A stretch of DNA of 64,000 nucleotides, taken from positions 310,001 to 374,000 of the forward strand of contig NZ_JAAAMU010000002.1 of NCBI RefSeq assembly GCF_009909195.1, in the 5' to 3' direction. Every line of letters starts with the position of its first letter. Position 1 is the first letter of the stretch. The position numbers and the translations under genes were made by a program. A model generated the notes under the pieces. The model worked only from the letters and a program-made list of their open reading frames with translations, searched no databases and was not told where the DNA came from. The DNA is from Paenibacillus sacheonensis (GTDB lineage: Bacteria; Bacillota; Bacilli; Paenibacillales; Paenibacillaceae). This document shows positions 1-7,565 of this stretch, piece after piece.

Positions 1-87
1 GGAGAGGAGCAAGCGACTCATTATCATGGCTACGATGACGGCTATATGGGCCGCAAACGTTATCCTGACGCGGGTTTGACGAATTGA
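1..87 (+). CDS. 3' end of an unidentified protein (truncated by window edge)
   Basis: Reading frame 1 is open from the first base to a TGA at 85-87 and encodes a 28-residue hydrophilic tail rich in His, Tyr, Asp and Gly (HYHGYDDGYMGRKRYPDAG near the end). A Rho-independent terminator follows 40 bases later, which fits the end of a transcription unit. The fragment is too short to assign a family. Frame 2 is also open to a stop at 77-79 but gives a less protein-like tail. Confidence 0.5.
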   Translation, partial: GEEQATHYHGYDDGYMGRKRYPDAGLTN

Positions 88-127
88 CAGCAGTTGTGAA
101 AAAAGATTGGAAATTTCTCATTTAAGG

Positions 128-152
128 AGCCTGAGCAATCAGGCTTCTTTTT
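128..152 (+). terminator. Rho-independent terminator
   Basis: Arms AGCCTGA and TCAGGCT flank a GCAA loop and are followed by a T-rich tract. It ends the transcript of the gene cut by the left edge. Confidence 0.8.
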
Positions 153-290
153 GTTTCGTCAGAAGAGGCATGTCCGTCGACAAAAGATCATACGTTTCTT
201 ACAGAAGCTTTGACATGCTTTTCAGTTGACAGCCTTTACAATCTAACCTATATCGGAAAGGCCCTAAAAATCCTAGGAAGAGGTGTTTCA

Positions 291-1478
291 ATGTCTCGGA
301 GTCTCCAGTGGAATGCAGTGGCTTATATGATTGTCGCGGCGCTTCTCGCGTCGTTATTCTTCTCGTTCAATCTGTCCATGAATAGCGTGTCGTCGAATAA
401 CCATGCTGCAGACGTTAATTACCCGTCATGGCTCAAAACGAAAACATGGACCGTGCCTGCCGGCGGGTATGCCGCCGAACACCCATTATCCTCGAAATCC
501 GGCTTTCAGCCCGTCACGGTCATACCCAAATCCCCTACGGCTACGGCTGCTTCGGCTGCCTCTTCCAACCCAGCCATTCCCGCGACTAAGATCGTTCCGG
601 TCGTTACCGAGAAGGTCAGCGCGCCTCCCGTTGCGAAAATCATCCCTACATATAAAGTAACTTCGTATTACCTCAATGTCCGCGCCTTGCCGAATGCCGA
701 GTCCAAAATCCTGAAGGCGGTGAAGATGGGCACGCTGCTGAAGGTGAAAGCCCGGAACGAGAACGGCTGGCTGACGCTGGAAGGCGGAGGTTACGTACAC
801 GGCGGCTATGCCGTGCCGGTGACAGGCGAACTTGCCGGGAAGCAAGCCGTATCGTCCGCAGCCGGGGCTGCCGCTTCGCTGGCCGCCTCGACCGGCGCCG
901 CGGCGCTCATGGGCTCGGATAAAGCCGCAGCCGCCCCGATCCAAGCGAAGCAAGCCGCGCAAACGAAAGCCGGCGTGACGAAGCTGGCCGTCCATAACGA
1001 CACCGCAGCCGGATCCGCCGTGAATGAGGCGGGCGATCCACGGAAGCCGACCTCGAAGGTCATGTCCGATTCCGGTCTGACGAAGGGGCATATCGCCGCC
1101 TTGTTGAAGGGAACGAAGCTGCAAGGTTTGGGACTCGAGGAGGTCATCCTCGGCGTAGAGAAGCAATATGGCATTAATGCGTTCTTTACGATCGCCGTCA
1201 TGAAGCTGGAGAGCGGTAACGGCAAGAGCACGCTGTCCCGTACGAAGAACAATCTGTTCGGATTAAACGCCGTCACCGGCAATGCGCGCAAAAAGGCGTT
1301 CAGCTTCGCGACCAAGGGGGACAGCATCCGGAAATTCGGACAACTCATCAACGACAATTACGTCGAAAAAGGATTTACGACGATCGAAAAAGTCGCGCGA
1401 AAATATTGTCCTGCCAATGGATTATGGGCAGGGCATGTCCGAACGATCATGCGGGGCGACTTCGGGAAGCTGACCTGA
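291..1478 (+). CDS. Membrane-anchored SH3b / glucosaminidase-domain protein
   Basis: This 395-residue protein probably hydrolyses or binds peptidoglycan outside the cell. Residues about 9-30 form one hydrophobic N-terminal helix (signal anchor). A low-complexity Pro/Ala/Thr linker follows, then a bacterial SH3 domain around residues 120-180 (YLNVRALPNAESKILKAV, GWLTLEGGGYV), an Ala-rich linker, and a C-terminal Flg/LytG-type glucosaminidase domain with the FFTIAVMKLESGNGKS and NNLFGLNA motifs. The ATG at 291 is preferred over an upstream in-frame ATG at 210 because AGGAAGAGG lies just before it and the signal anchor then starts at the N-terminus. The glucosaminidase glutamate in KLESG is present. 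The gene is monocistronic; the next gene has its own promoter and riboswitch. Confidence 0.82.
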   Translation: MSRSLQWNAVAYMIVAALLASLFFSFNLSMNSVSSNNHAADVNYPSWLKTKTWTVPAGGYAAEHPLSSKSGFQPVTVIPKSPTATAASAASSNPAIPATKIVPVVTEKVSAPPVAKIIPTYKVTSYYLNVRALPNAESKILKAVKMGTLLKVKARNENGWLTLEGGGYVHGGYAVPVTGELAGKQAVSSAAGAAASLAASTGAAALMGSDKAAAAPIQAKQAAQTKAGVTKLAVHNDTAAGSAVNEAGDPRKPTSKVMSDSGLTKGHIAALLKGTKLQGLGLEEVILGVEKQYGINAFFTIAVMKLESGNGKSTLSRTKNNLFGLNAVTGNARKKAFSFATKGDSIRKFGQLINDNYVEKGFTTIEKVARKYCPANGLWAGHVRTIMRGDFGKLT

Positions 1479-1506
1479 CGTGATCCAAAATGGGTGCAAA
1501 ATGCGG

Positions 1507-1535
1507 TTGACAGGATCTCACTCGTCATGTAATAT
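1507..1535 (+). promoter_or_regulatory. Sigma-A promoter of the riboswitch-DMT unit
   Basis: TTGACA at 1507-1512 and TAATAT at 1530-1535 are separated by 17 bp. Transcription would start about 30 bases before the purine aptamer, so the aptamer lies in the 5' leader. Confidence 0.7.
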
Positions 1536-1570
1536 TTCGAGAAGTGAGCATTTGTAGCAGTTCGAATTTC

Positions 1571-1634
1571 ATTCGTATAGCCTCGCAGCAGGGCGGGGGT
1601 TTCTACAGGAAGCCGTAACTTCCTAACTACGAAT
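1571..1634 (+). promoter_or_regulatory. Purine riboswitch aptamer, guanine class (C74), ON-type layout
   Basis: P1 pairs ATTCGTA (1571-1577) with TACGAAT (1628-1634). J1/2 is TAG. P2 pairs 1581-1586 with 1593-1598 around a G-rich loop ending in GG. J2/3 is the invariant GTTTCTAC (1599-1606). P3 pairs AGGAA (1607-1611) with TTCCT (1620-1624) around a loop starting CCGTAA. J3/1 reads A-A-C, placing C (1627) at the position that base-pairs with the ligand; C at this position specifies guanine or hypoxanthine, U would specify adenine. P2 is short, and loop L2 departs from the usual ATATGG. The downstream terminator uses the P3 3' strand, J3/1 and the P1 3' strand, so ligand binding should prevent termination, as in the adenine pbuE switch. 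Confidence 0.85.
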
Positions 1635-1682
1635 ATGGACGATCCCAGTCGGATTCCATATTTGCGGTTAGGAAGTTTTTTT
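1617..1682 (+). terminator. Riboswitch expression-platform terminator
   Basis: AACTTCCTAAC (1617-1627) pairs with GTTAGGAAGTT (1667-1677). The stem extends inward through CGAATATGGA (1630-1639) and TCCATATTTG (1655-1664). A run of T follows. Its 5' arm overlaps the aptamer from the P3 loop to the end of P1, so aptamer and terminator exclude each other. Confidence 0.9.
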
Positions 1683-1730
1683 GCGTCCGCATGACCGGAC
1701 TGCCAGCTCAAGAGAGGGGTCAATTTATAA

Positions 1731-2705
1731 ATGAAGTATGCAATTGCCGTATTTCTGGGTGCCGTCAGCTACGGCATTTTATCTACGATCGTCGTAAAGG
1801 CATACGGCCAAGGTTATCAATTGGGCGAGGTGGTCGGCTCGCAGCTGTTGGTCGGATTCGCATTGTCCTGGCTGCTGGCCTTATTCACGAAAATGCACTC
1901 GGCGCGCAAGCGGAATGCGGTACCGCATTCCGCCGGCGGCAATTCGGCCGCCGGAGCAACGATGCGGCCCGGATTAACCTGGAAGCAGCGCCTGCTGCTG
2001 ATGTCCGCCGGCATGCCGACAGCCTTGACCGGTCTTTTGTATTACCAGTCGCTGCGCTATATCCCGAATTCGCTAGCCATTATCCTCTTGTTCCAATTCA
2101 CATGGATGGGCGTGCTTATGCACGCGCTCCGGAATCGCAAACGGCCTAGCAATCTGATGCTGGTGACGCTTGCCGTCCTGTTCGGGGGAACGCTGCTCGC
2201 GGCCGGCATTCTGGACCAAGGCTTGAGCCATTTCGATGCCCTCGGCGTCGTTCTAGGCCTGCTCGCGGCCGTGAGCTATTCCCTGTTCGTCCTATTCAGC
2301 GGAAAGGCCGTGCCTGCCGCGGAGCCCGCGTACCGCAGCGCCTGGATGATTACCGGCGGACTGATTCTCGTCTTCATTCTGTTTCCGCCGGTCTTCCTGT
2401 TTAACGGGTTGATTTGGGGTCATTTGCTGTTGTTCGGTTTGCTTCTCGGCCTATTCGGCGCCTTTATCCCGCCGGTGCTGTTCGCCGCAGGCGTTCCGCA
2501 TATCGGCGAAGGCATGGCCGCCATTCTCGGCGCTTCCGAGTTGCCGGTTGCCGTCATGCTGTCGGCGATCGTTCTGCATGAGCGCGTCAGCACGCTGCAG
2601 TGGGTCGGCGTCGTGCTCGTATTGCTCGGCGTCGCGCTGCCGGAGCTCGTCAAGCGGCGCCCGCGTACGAGGGCAAAAGGCTACGTCCACAGCCGCAGGG
2701 CGTAA
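1731..2705 (+). CDS. DMT-superfamily (EamA-type) exporter under a guanine-class riboswitch
   Basis: This 324-residue integral membrane protein has about ten hydrophobic helices arranged as two EamA-like halves. It starts directly with a membrane segment (MKYAIAVFLGAVSYGILS), has a basic cytoplasmic loop at about residues 52-85, and ends in a basic tail. DMT proteins of this size usually export small metabolites or drugs. The upstream purine riboswitch is wired to turn the gene on when guanine or hypoxanthine is high, which suggests purine base (or analogue) efflux. That substrate is an inference from the regulation; no substrate can be read from the protein. The ATG at 1731 follows GAGAGGGG at a workable distance. 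No co-transcribed neighbour is apparent. Confidence 0.82.
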   Translation: MKYAIAVFLGAVSYGILSTIVVKAYGQGYQLGEVVGSQLLVGFALSWLLALFTKMHSARKRNAVPHSAGGNSAAGATMRPGLTWKQRLLLMSAGMPTALTGLLYYQSLRYIPNSLAIILLFQFTWMGVLMHALRNRKRPSNLMLVTLAVLFGGTLLAAGILDQGLSHFDALGVVLGLLAAVSYSLFVLFSGKAVPAAEPAYRSAWMITGGLILVFILFPPVFLFNGLIWGHLLLFGLLLGLFGAFIPPVLFAAGVPHIGEGMAAILGASELPVAVMLSAIVLHERVSTLQWVGVVLVLLGVALPELVKRRPRTRAKGYVHSRRA

Positions 2706-2726
2706 TATCGCTTATGCTTCATTTCA

Positions 2727-2755
2727 TTGTCATCCAAATGCCGCCGCGGTATAGT
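2727..2755 (+). promoter_or_regulatory. Sigma-A promoter of the DUF1697 gene
   Basis: TTGTCA (2727-2732) and TATAGT (2750-2755) are separated by 17 bp, 31 bases upstream of the proposed start. Confidence 0.6.
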
Positions 2756-2786
2756 GGAATCATAATGGCAAGCTGGAGAGAATGGA

Positions 2787-3341
2787 GTGGCTGTGGCAAT
2801 GACGAACTTTATTGCGCTTATTCGAGGTATCAACGTCGGAGGGAAGAATAAGCTGCCCATGGCGGATTTGAAGCGCGAGCTCGAAGCAAGCGGCTTGGAG
2901 CGCGTCCAGACGTACATTCAAAGCGGCAATATCGTGCTTCAATCGGATAAGGATGCACAGCAGCTGAGAGCGGATATCGAAGCTGCAATAACGCGCGTAT
3001 CGGGCATCGTAACGAAAGTAATGGTCCGCACGGAGTCCGAGCTGAATGCCATCGTCGAGGGCTGTCCCTATGCCGAAGAAGCCAGCGCGGAAGGGAAGAG
3101 CGTTCATCTTACCGTATTGCACGAGCCGATTACGGAGAAGCAGCTCGAGAAACTGAATGCCAGTATCTCTGATCGGGACCGATATCATGCGGAAGGCACG
3201 GCGCTTTATTGCCACTATGGGCAAAGCGTGTTGGATTCCAAGCTGGCCGGCAGTATCGCCAAGCTCGGAGACGGTACAACGACGCGCAACTGGAACACGG
3301 TGCTGAAGCTGCAAGCGATGATCGAGGCGTTGAAATCGTAA
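2787..3341 (+). CDS. DUF1697 family protein
   Basis: This 184-residue soluble protein matches DUF1697: it opens with the family signature FIALIRGINVGGKNKLPM, continues with the conserved TYIQSGNIV segment, and ends near NTVLKLQAM. The molecular function of the family is not established. The GTG at 2787 follows GGAGAG at six bases; an ATG four codons later (2799) is a possible alternative start. The gene is preceded by its own promoter and followed by a strong terminator at 3446, so it is probably monocistronic. Length is normal for the family. Confidence 0.85.
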   Translation: MAVAMTNFIALIRGINVGGKNKLPMADLKRELEASGLERVQTYIQSGNIVLQSDKDAQQLRADIEAAITRVSGIVTKVMVRTESELNAIVEGCPYAEEASAEGKSVHLTVLHEPITEKQLEKLNASISDRDRYHAEGTALYCHYGQSVLDSKLAGSIAKLGDGTTTRNWNTVLKLQAMIEALKS

Positions 3342-3445
3342 ACGCGGGCAATTTGCCGGGATTAAGCACGGAGTAATGCTGGCAGCATGCGATCCGCTTG
3401 GCGTCAAAACTGGCAAATCTGAAAAATGAAAAGTTATCGCGCGAA

Positions 3446-3475
3446 GAAGCCTCCCGGCATGCCGGGAGGCTTCTT
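3446..3475. terminator. Strong terminator after the DUF1697 gene
   Basis: A long GC-rich hairpin: GAAGCCTCCCGGC and GCCGGGAGGCTTC are joined by AT and followed by TTT. Confidence 0.85.
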
Positions 3476-3583
3476 TGCTGTTCCAATCCGATTATCCGGA
3501 AGCGAAGCCGGATATAAGAGCGGTACGTTTGTCGGCACGAGCAGGGCAGAGGGGGATTCCGCCCGGGAGTTCCATTTATGCTT

Positions 3584-3754
3584 TTATTCCTGCTCTTCGT
3601 TCTGTGCGGAGTGGTTCGCCGACTGGTTGTTCTCGAACGCTTCTGCTGCTTCTTCAGCGGAGAACTCCGTGTCTTCCTGACCAGGCACAGGCAGTTTGTT
3701 CAACTCCGAAGACTGCACGTCTGCTTTGGAAACTTGATTTTGATTATTCGACAT
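3584..3754 (-). CDS. Small acidic hydrophilic protein, likely divergent gamma-type SASP
   Basis: A 56-codon gene. The ATG at 3754 follows a near-perfect AAGGAGGTG at seven bases. The product is rich in Asn, Gln, Glu, Ser and Ala, with no hydrophobic segment. Its start (MSNNQNQVSKADVQ) and the segment GQEDTEF...NQSAN resemble gamma-type small acid-soluble spore proteins, whose hallmark is a TEFASET-like motif followed by Gln/Asn-rich stretches. The match is partial: there is only one TEF motif, and it is more acidic than usual. Upstream lies a sigma-G-like promoter (3803-3833), as expected for an sspE-type gene expressed in the forespore. The coding call is firm because of start, RBS and composition; the SASP assignment is an inference. 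Confidence 0.72.
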   Translation of the reverse strand: MSNNQNQVSKADVQSSELNKLPVPGQEDTEFSAEEAAEAFENNQSANHSAQNEEQE

Positions 3755-3802
3755 GGGTACACCTCCTTAGCTGATCTTATGGCTGCTTTTGGCAACAAAA
3801 GC

Positions 3803-3833
3803 TATAATGCCCATGCGTAGGCCGGTTTTATAC
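3803..3833 (-). promoter_or_regulatory. Sigma-G-like forespore promoter
   Basis: On the minus strand, GTATAA (plus 3828-3833) and CATTATA (plus 3803-3809) are separated by 18 bp. This matches the sigma-G pattern of a G-ATA -35 and a CAT--TA -10. It lies about 50 bp upstream of the SASP-like gene. Confidence 0.55.
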
Positions 3834-4092
3834 GTCTTCACGATTTCTTCATTTCATCCTGCAGCTGATTACGGCGGCCTGCCCGACGGCTCGGACGGCT
3901 GCAGCGGGACCTGCGGCAGTCCTTAAAATCGTGCAGTGCAGTAAAGCTCCGCTGCCGGCCGCGATCGTCCGCTTGGCGGTACGTGAATGCCCCTTTGCTG
4001 GTGTAATTTAGCGGATCCGGCCGATTGGCTTTTCACCTCATGAAAGCGTTATACTTAGAATGGAAAGCGATCGGAGAGGAGCATGATAGTTT
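3834..4092. other. Non-coding stretch before the SDR gene
   Basis: With the promoter and leader of the small gene at 3754, this makes a 338-base gap. I see no RNA gene or strong hairpin. A possible weak promoter for the SDR gene lies just before 4060 (TATACT at about 4050 with a poor -35). A minus-strand open stretch without a start codon is listed under rejected observations. Confidence 0.4.
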
Positions 4093-4797
4093 ATGAGAAT
4101 CGTCATTACAGGTGCAAGCCGTGGATTAGGATACGAGCTTGCGGTCGCCGCGGCTGGCCGAGGACATCAGATTCTCGCCGGCGTTCGCAACAGGCAGGAG
4201 GCCGAATCGAGGTTCGATAGACTGGATGCGAAACTTCGTGCATCGATCGAGCTCGTCGAGCTGGACGTGGTCGACGATGCGTCGATCGAAGCTTTTGCTT
4301 CGCTGCTCCATGACCGCGAAGCATCCATCGATGCGCTCGTGAACAATGCGGCCATCCTGCGCGGGCGGGATCACGGCATCGAGTCCATGGATCTGCAAGA
4401 CTTGGCAGCGTCGTTCGATACGAATTTTTTCGGCCCGGTCAAGATGATCCAAGCGCTGCTTCCATTCCTCCGCAAGGCCTCCTTGCCGTCCATCATGAAT
4501 ATTTCGTCCGATGCGGGTTCCTATGCGTCGGCCAGCGGCGGCGATTACCCTTACGGGGTGTCGAAGGCCGCGCTTACCTATCTGTCCGAGAAGCTGCGCA
4601 AAGAGCTGGAGCCTCAAGGATTCCAAGTGCTAGCCATCCATCCGGGCTGGATCAGAACCGATATGGGCGGCGATCAGGCGCCTGGCGATCCCGTTCAATC
4701 GGCGGAACAGCTGATCGGTCTGCTGGAGCGCGTACGGCCGCTGAAGGTCAAAAAATACGGATTCGTCAGCCCTGCAGGGTTGGAATTGCCAATCTAA
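4093..4797 (+). CDS. Short-chain dehydrogenase/reductase (SDR)
   Basis: A 234-residue classical SDR oxidoreductase using NAD(P)H. Visible motifs are the Rossmann glycine signature TGASRGLG at residues 6-13, DVVD at the adenine-binding strand, NNAA around residue 86, the catalytic Ser in NISSD, and YGVSK (catalytic Tyr and Lys) near residue 155. The substrate cannot be inferred. The ATG at 4093 has GGAGAGGAG some 12 bases upstream; a closer ATG at 4083 is out of frame. A terminator follows at 4818, so the gene is monocistronic. Confidence 0.87.
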   Translation: MRIVITGASRGLGYELAVAAAGRGHQILAGVRNRQEAESRFDRLDAKLRASIELVELDVVDDASIEAFASLLHDREASIDALVNNAAILRGRDHGIESMDLQDLAASFDTNFFGPVKMIQALLPFLRKASLPSIMNISSDAGSYASASGGDYPYGVSKAALTYLSEKLRKELEPQGFQVLAIHPGWIRTDMGGDQAPGDPVQSAEQLIGLLERVRPLKVKKYGFVSPAGLELPI

Positions 4798-4817
4798 AGC
4801 AGCCTTTCATGAATGGC

Positions 4818-4862
4818 AGCCGTGGTTTTCCTGATTAGCTTCAGGGAACCTCGGCTTTTTTT
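4818..4862 (+). terminator. Terminator after the SDR gene
   Basis: AGCCG-GGTT-TCCTGA pairs with TCAGGGAACC-CGGCT with small internal mismatches and is followed by seven T. Confidence 0.8.
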
Positions 4863-5051
4863 ATTTCGAGTCTTCATGGTGCGGGAACTGCGGATATGTC
4901 GAACGGGGTTTCATGCGGAAGAGATGCGCTTATATGTAACCATGGCTCAGTCCCAAGCAAGAGAAGCTCGCGGGCCGATCTTGACGCAACCGCGATGTTC
5001 GGCTCCGCATCCAGCTCGGAACAGCCATCATGCAAAGTCATGCTAGTCAAT
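4863..5051. other. Non-coding stretch between two terminators
   Basis: With its flanking terminators this forms a 302-base gap between convergent genes. Short open frames exist on both strands but run through the hairpin at 5052 and have no good RBS. No RNA motif was recognised. Confidence 0.4.
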
Positions 5052-5088
5052 AAAAAAGCGTTCCGAGCTGCTGCTCGGAACGCTTTTT
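5052..5088. terminator. Terminator of the DHA2 exporter gene (minus)
   Basis: AAAAAAGCGTTCCGAGC and GCTCGGAACGCTTTTT flank a TGCT loop. The A-run gives a U-tract for the minus-strand gene ending at 5100, and the T-run could serve the plus strand. Confidence 0.88.
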
Positions 5089-5099
5089 CCATGCTGCCG

Positions 5100-6566
5100 T
5101 TATCCCATATCTACCGAATGCGCGACAGGTGCGTTCGCATGATCCGTCTTCGGCCGTCTCAACGTGGCCGCGCATAGGATGCCGAACGCGGCCAATCCGA
5201 CGAGCACGAGATACGCATCGTGGAACCCATGCGACATCGCATCCGGCATCGGCTTCTCCCCGGCGGATACGTAATGCGACGTGCGGTTCGCGATGATCGT
5301 CGTCAGGCCTGCCACCGAGAACGACGTGACCACCTGCTGCGCGGCGCTCGTGAGCGAGGTGACGCGGCTGACGAGATTGCTGGGCGCCGATTGAATCAGA
5401 TGGGTGTTGAGCGCGAGGAACGACAGCCCCATTCCCATGCCGAGCATCGCGCGAGGCAGGAAGAACTGCCATGCGCTGTCATGCGGGTCGATCTGGGCGA
5501 TCAGGAACGCGCCGACGCCGACGATGGCGAGACCGGCCAGCACGAGCGGCCTTGCCCCGATACGGTCGTAGAGCCGTCCGCCGATCGGCATGAACACGCC
5601 TGCCGCGATCGCTTGCGGCAAGGTCCACATGCCCGCGTCGAATGCGGACATGCCCATCAGCTTCTGCATGAAGAACGGCACGGAGAAGATAATGCCGAAC
5701 ATCACGAACTGCAGCACCCATTGAATCAGAATGCCGCGGGTAAAGAGCGAGGAGCGGAAGACGCGCAGCTCCAGCAGCGGCTCTTTCTTCCGCGTAAGCT
5801 CGACGATAATGAAGGCGGCGAGCGCGACGACGCCGACGATGAGACCGATAATCGTTTTGCTCGAAGTCCAGCTCGTCGAGCCCTCGCTAAGACCGTAAGA
5901 CAATCCCGAGAAGGCCAGCGGCCCCAGAATGATGCCGAGCATGTCCAGCGAGGTCGAGGTTTTCTTCGGCAGCTTCGGGAGAAGCAGCGCGCAGAGAATG
6001 ACGCCGACGATGCCGACCGGAATGTTGATCAGGAAGATCCATTCCCATTCCACGTAATCGACCAGATAGCCGGAGATGATCGGGCCAAGCGCGGGGGCGA
6101 GCAGAATCGGCATGCCCATCAAGCCCATGATCGAACCTGCTTTCTCCGGCGGACTGAACCGGTAGGTCATCGCAAAGGCGATCGGACTCACCATGCCGCC
6201 GCCAAGCCCTTGAAGCACCCGGTAAAGGATGAGCTGGTCGACGGTTTGCGCGGTCGCGCACAGAATGGAACCGAGCGTGAACAGAATAAGCGATAGAATG
6301 AAAATTTGCTTCGAACCGAACCGGTCCGTCATCCAGCCTGCCAGAGGTATGACGGCAGCCTGCGCCAATGCGTAACCGGTAATGGTCCACTGGACGGTTT
6401 CGAGCTTGCTGTGGAAATCGTCGACCAGCTTGGGAACCGCTACGTTCACGGCCGTGCTGTCCAGGATGACCATGAAGATACCGACGATAATGGCGATAAG
6501 AGGGCCTGCTAATTGACGCATCGAAGTGTAAGGCAGCTCGGCGGATTTGGAGCGTATGGCGGACAT
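5100..6566 (-). CDS. DHA2-family (EmrB/QacA) MFS drug exporter
   Basis: A 488-residue major facilitator protein with about 14 membrane segments, expected to export drugs by proton antiport. Visible motifs are the DHA2 motif around LDSTAVNVAVPKL near residue 40, motif A GWMTDRFGSKQIF (about 77-89), and motif C-like GPALGPIISGYL in helix 5. The ATG at 6566 follows TAGGAGGCTTTT, a good RBS. A strong terminator lies just downstream. No adjacent regulator gene is seen. Substrate is unknown. Two further DHA2 exporters occur in this window, at 47639 and 50777. Confidence 0.9.
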   Translation of the reverse strand: MSAIRSKSAELPYTSMRQLAGPLIAIIVGIFMVILDSTAVNVAVPKLVDDFHSKLETVQWTITGYALAQAAVIPLAGWMTDRFGSKQIFILSLILFTLGSILCATAQTVDQLILYRVLQGLGGGMVSPIAFAMTYRFSPPEKAGSIMGLMGMPILLAPALGPIISGYLVDYVEWEWIFLINIPVGIVGVILCALLLPKLPKKTSTSLDMLGIILGPLAFSGLSYGLSEGSTSWTSSKTIIGLIVGVVALAAFIIVELTRKKEPLLELRVFRSSLFTRGILIQWVLQFVMFGIIFSVPFFMQKLMGMSAFDAGMWTLPQAIAAGVFMPIGGRLYDRIGARPLVLAGLAIVGVGAFLIAQIDPHDSAWQFFLPRAMLGMGMGLSFLALNTHLIQSAPSNLVSRVTSLTSAAQQVVTSFSVAGLTTIIANRTSHYVSAGEKPMPDAMSHGFHDAYLVLVGLAAFGILCAATLRRPKTDHANAPVAHSVDMG

Positions 6567-6739
6567 AAAAGCCTCCTAAATTTCTATTTGTTTCCACTTT
6601 ATAGCTGCGTGATCAGGAAGTCAAAAGAAAAATTCGGCTTGTCAGCCTTGCTTATGGACGCGCTATGTGGCCGACTTGCAAGCTGCATTTTTGAACGTGC
6701 TTCCATAGCGTAGCGAGCGGATAGCATACCTTTCGGCAC

Positions 6740-6772
6740 AAAAAAACCAACCGTCTGCGAACAGACAATTGG
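6740..6772 (-). terminator. Terminator of thymidine kinase
   Basis: On the minus strand, CCAATTGTCTG pairs with CAGACGGTTGG (two G-U pairs) around TTCG and is followed by seven T. Confidence 0.8.
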
Positions 6773-6842
6773 CCTCGGATTTTCGCGCCTTTCGAATGAC
6801 GCAGCTTGCAGAATGAATGACCTGCCGAAGCCTGAACCGCAG

Positions 6843-7451
6843 TCAGGGCTCCAGCTTCGTGTCGACTACCTGAAACGCCTGATTCCAACAGCGCCTGCAG
6901 ACCGGCTTGTAGTCTTCGTTGCCGCCGATCTGGATCTGCTCGCCGGAGTTGACCGGCTTGCCGTCGCGGAAGCGGATGACCATCGTCGCTTTGCGGTCGC
7001 AGTACCAGCAGATCGTTTTGATTTCCTCGATCTTGTCCGCCTGGATCAGCAGGTTATAGCTGCCCTCGAAGAGCTGGTTCTGAAAATCGTTCTTCAGCCC
7101 GAATGCCATAACGGGAATATTCAACTCGTCGACGACGCGCGTGAGCGACAGGATATGATGCTTCTTCAAAAACTGCGCTTCGTCGATGAGGATGCAGTAG
7201 ATCTGCTTGGGACCCGACGAGGACAGATGGGATTTGACGTTCTCGTACAGGTCGGTATCCTCTTCCACCGGTATCGCTTCCCGCTCGAAGCCGACGCGCG
7301 AGCCGACCAGCTGCGCCGTGCCTCTGGCGCTGAAGGAAGGGGAGTAGATGAGCACTCGTTTGCCTTGCTCCTCGTAATTGTGGGCGACTTTGATGATCTC
7401 GAACGACTTGCCGCTGTTCATTGTGCCGTATTTGTAATAGAGCTGTGCCAT
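6843..7451 (-). CDS. tdk: Thymidine kinase, type II
   Basis: This 202-residue enzyme phosphorylates thymidine to dTMP in the pyrimidine salvage pathway. The P-loop GTMNSGKS is near the N-terminus, the Walker B-like LIDEAQF lies mid-protein, and two cysteine pairs (CWYC and CRRC) near residues 150 and 190 form the structural zinc site of this family. An ATG six codons upstream (7469) is in frame, but the ATG at 7451 is placed correctly after GAGGAGAGG, so 7451 is used. Length is normal. The gene lies between its own terminator and the terminator of the small membrane protein gene, so it is probably transcribed alone. Confidence 0.93.
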   Translation of the reverse strand: MAQLYYKYGTMNSGKSFEIIKVAHNYEEQGKRVLIYSPSFSARGTAQLVGSRVGFEREAIPVEEDTDLYENVKSHLSSSGPKQIYCILIDEAQFLKKHHILSLTRVVDELNIPVMAFGLKNDFQNQLFEGSYNLLIQADKIEEIKTICWYCDRKATMVIRFRDGKPVNSGEQIQIGGNEDYKPVCRRCWNQAFQVVDTKLEP

Positions 7452-7521
7452 GGAACCTCTCCTCAGCATGATGTCTTTCCTTATTGTACAGATTTAATCG
7501 CCGCTGGCAAGGCGCCGGGCC

Positions 7522-7554
7522 AAAAAGAAACAGCCGCCGGAAACCGGCGGCTGT
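7522..7554 (-). terminator. Terminator of the small membrane protein gene
   Basis: ACAGCCGCCGG and CCGGCGGCTGT flank a three-base loop, and the minus strand continues TTCTTTTT. Confidence 0.85.
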
Positions 7555-7565
7555 CCTGTAGGCGT

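Noticed and set aside
3840-4040. Minus-strand open stretch ending at about 3840, with protein-like Arg-rich translation
   Set aside because: No in-frame ATG, GTG or TTG before the upstream stop and no RBS; Arg/Ser richness is typical of GC-rich non-coding DNA.
4874-5177. Overlapping small frames on both strands between SDR and MFS genes
   Set aside because: They run through the terminator at 5052-5088 and lack ribosome binding sites.
5220-6296. 358-codon plus-strand frame
   Set aside because: Antisense shadow of the DHA2 exporter; composition is dominated by Arg, His, Glu and Gln.
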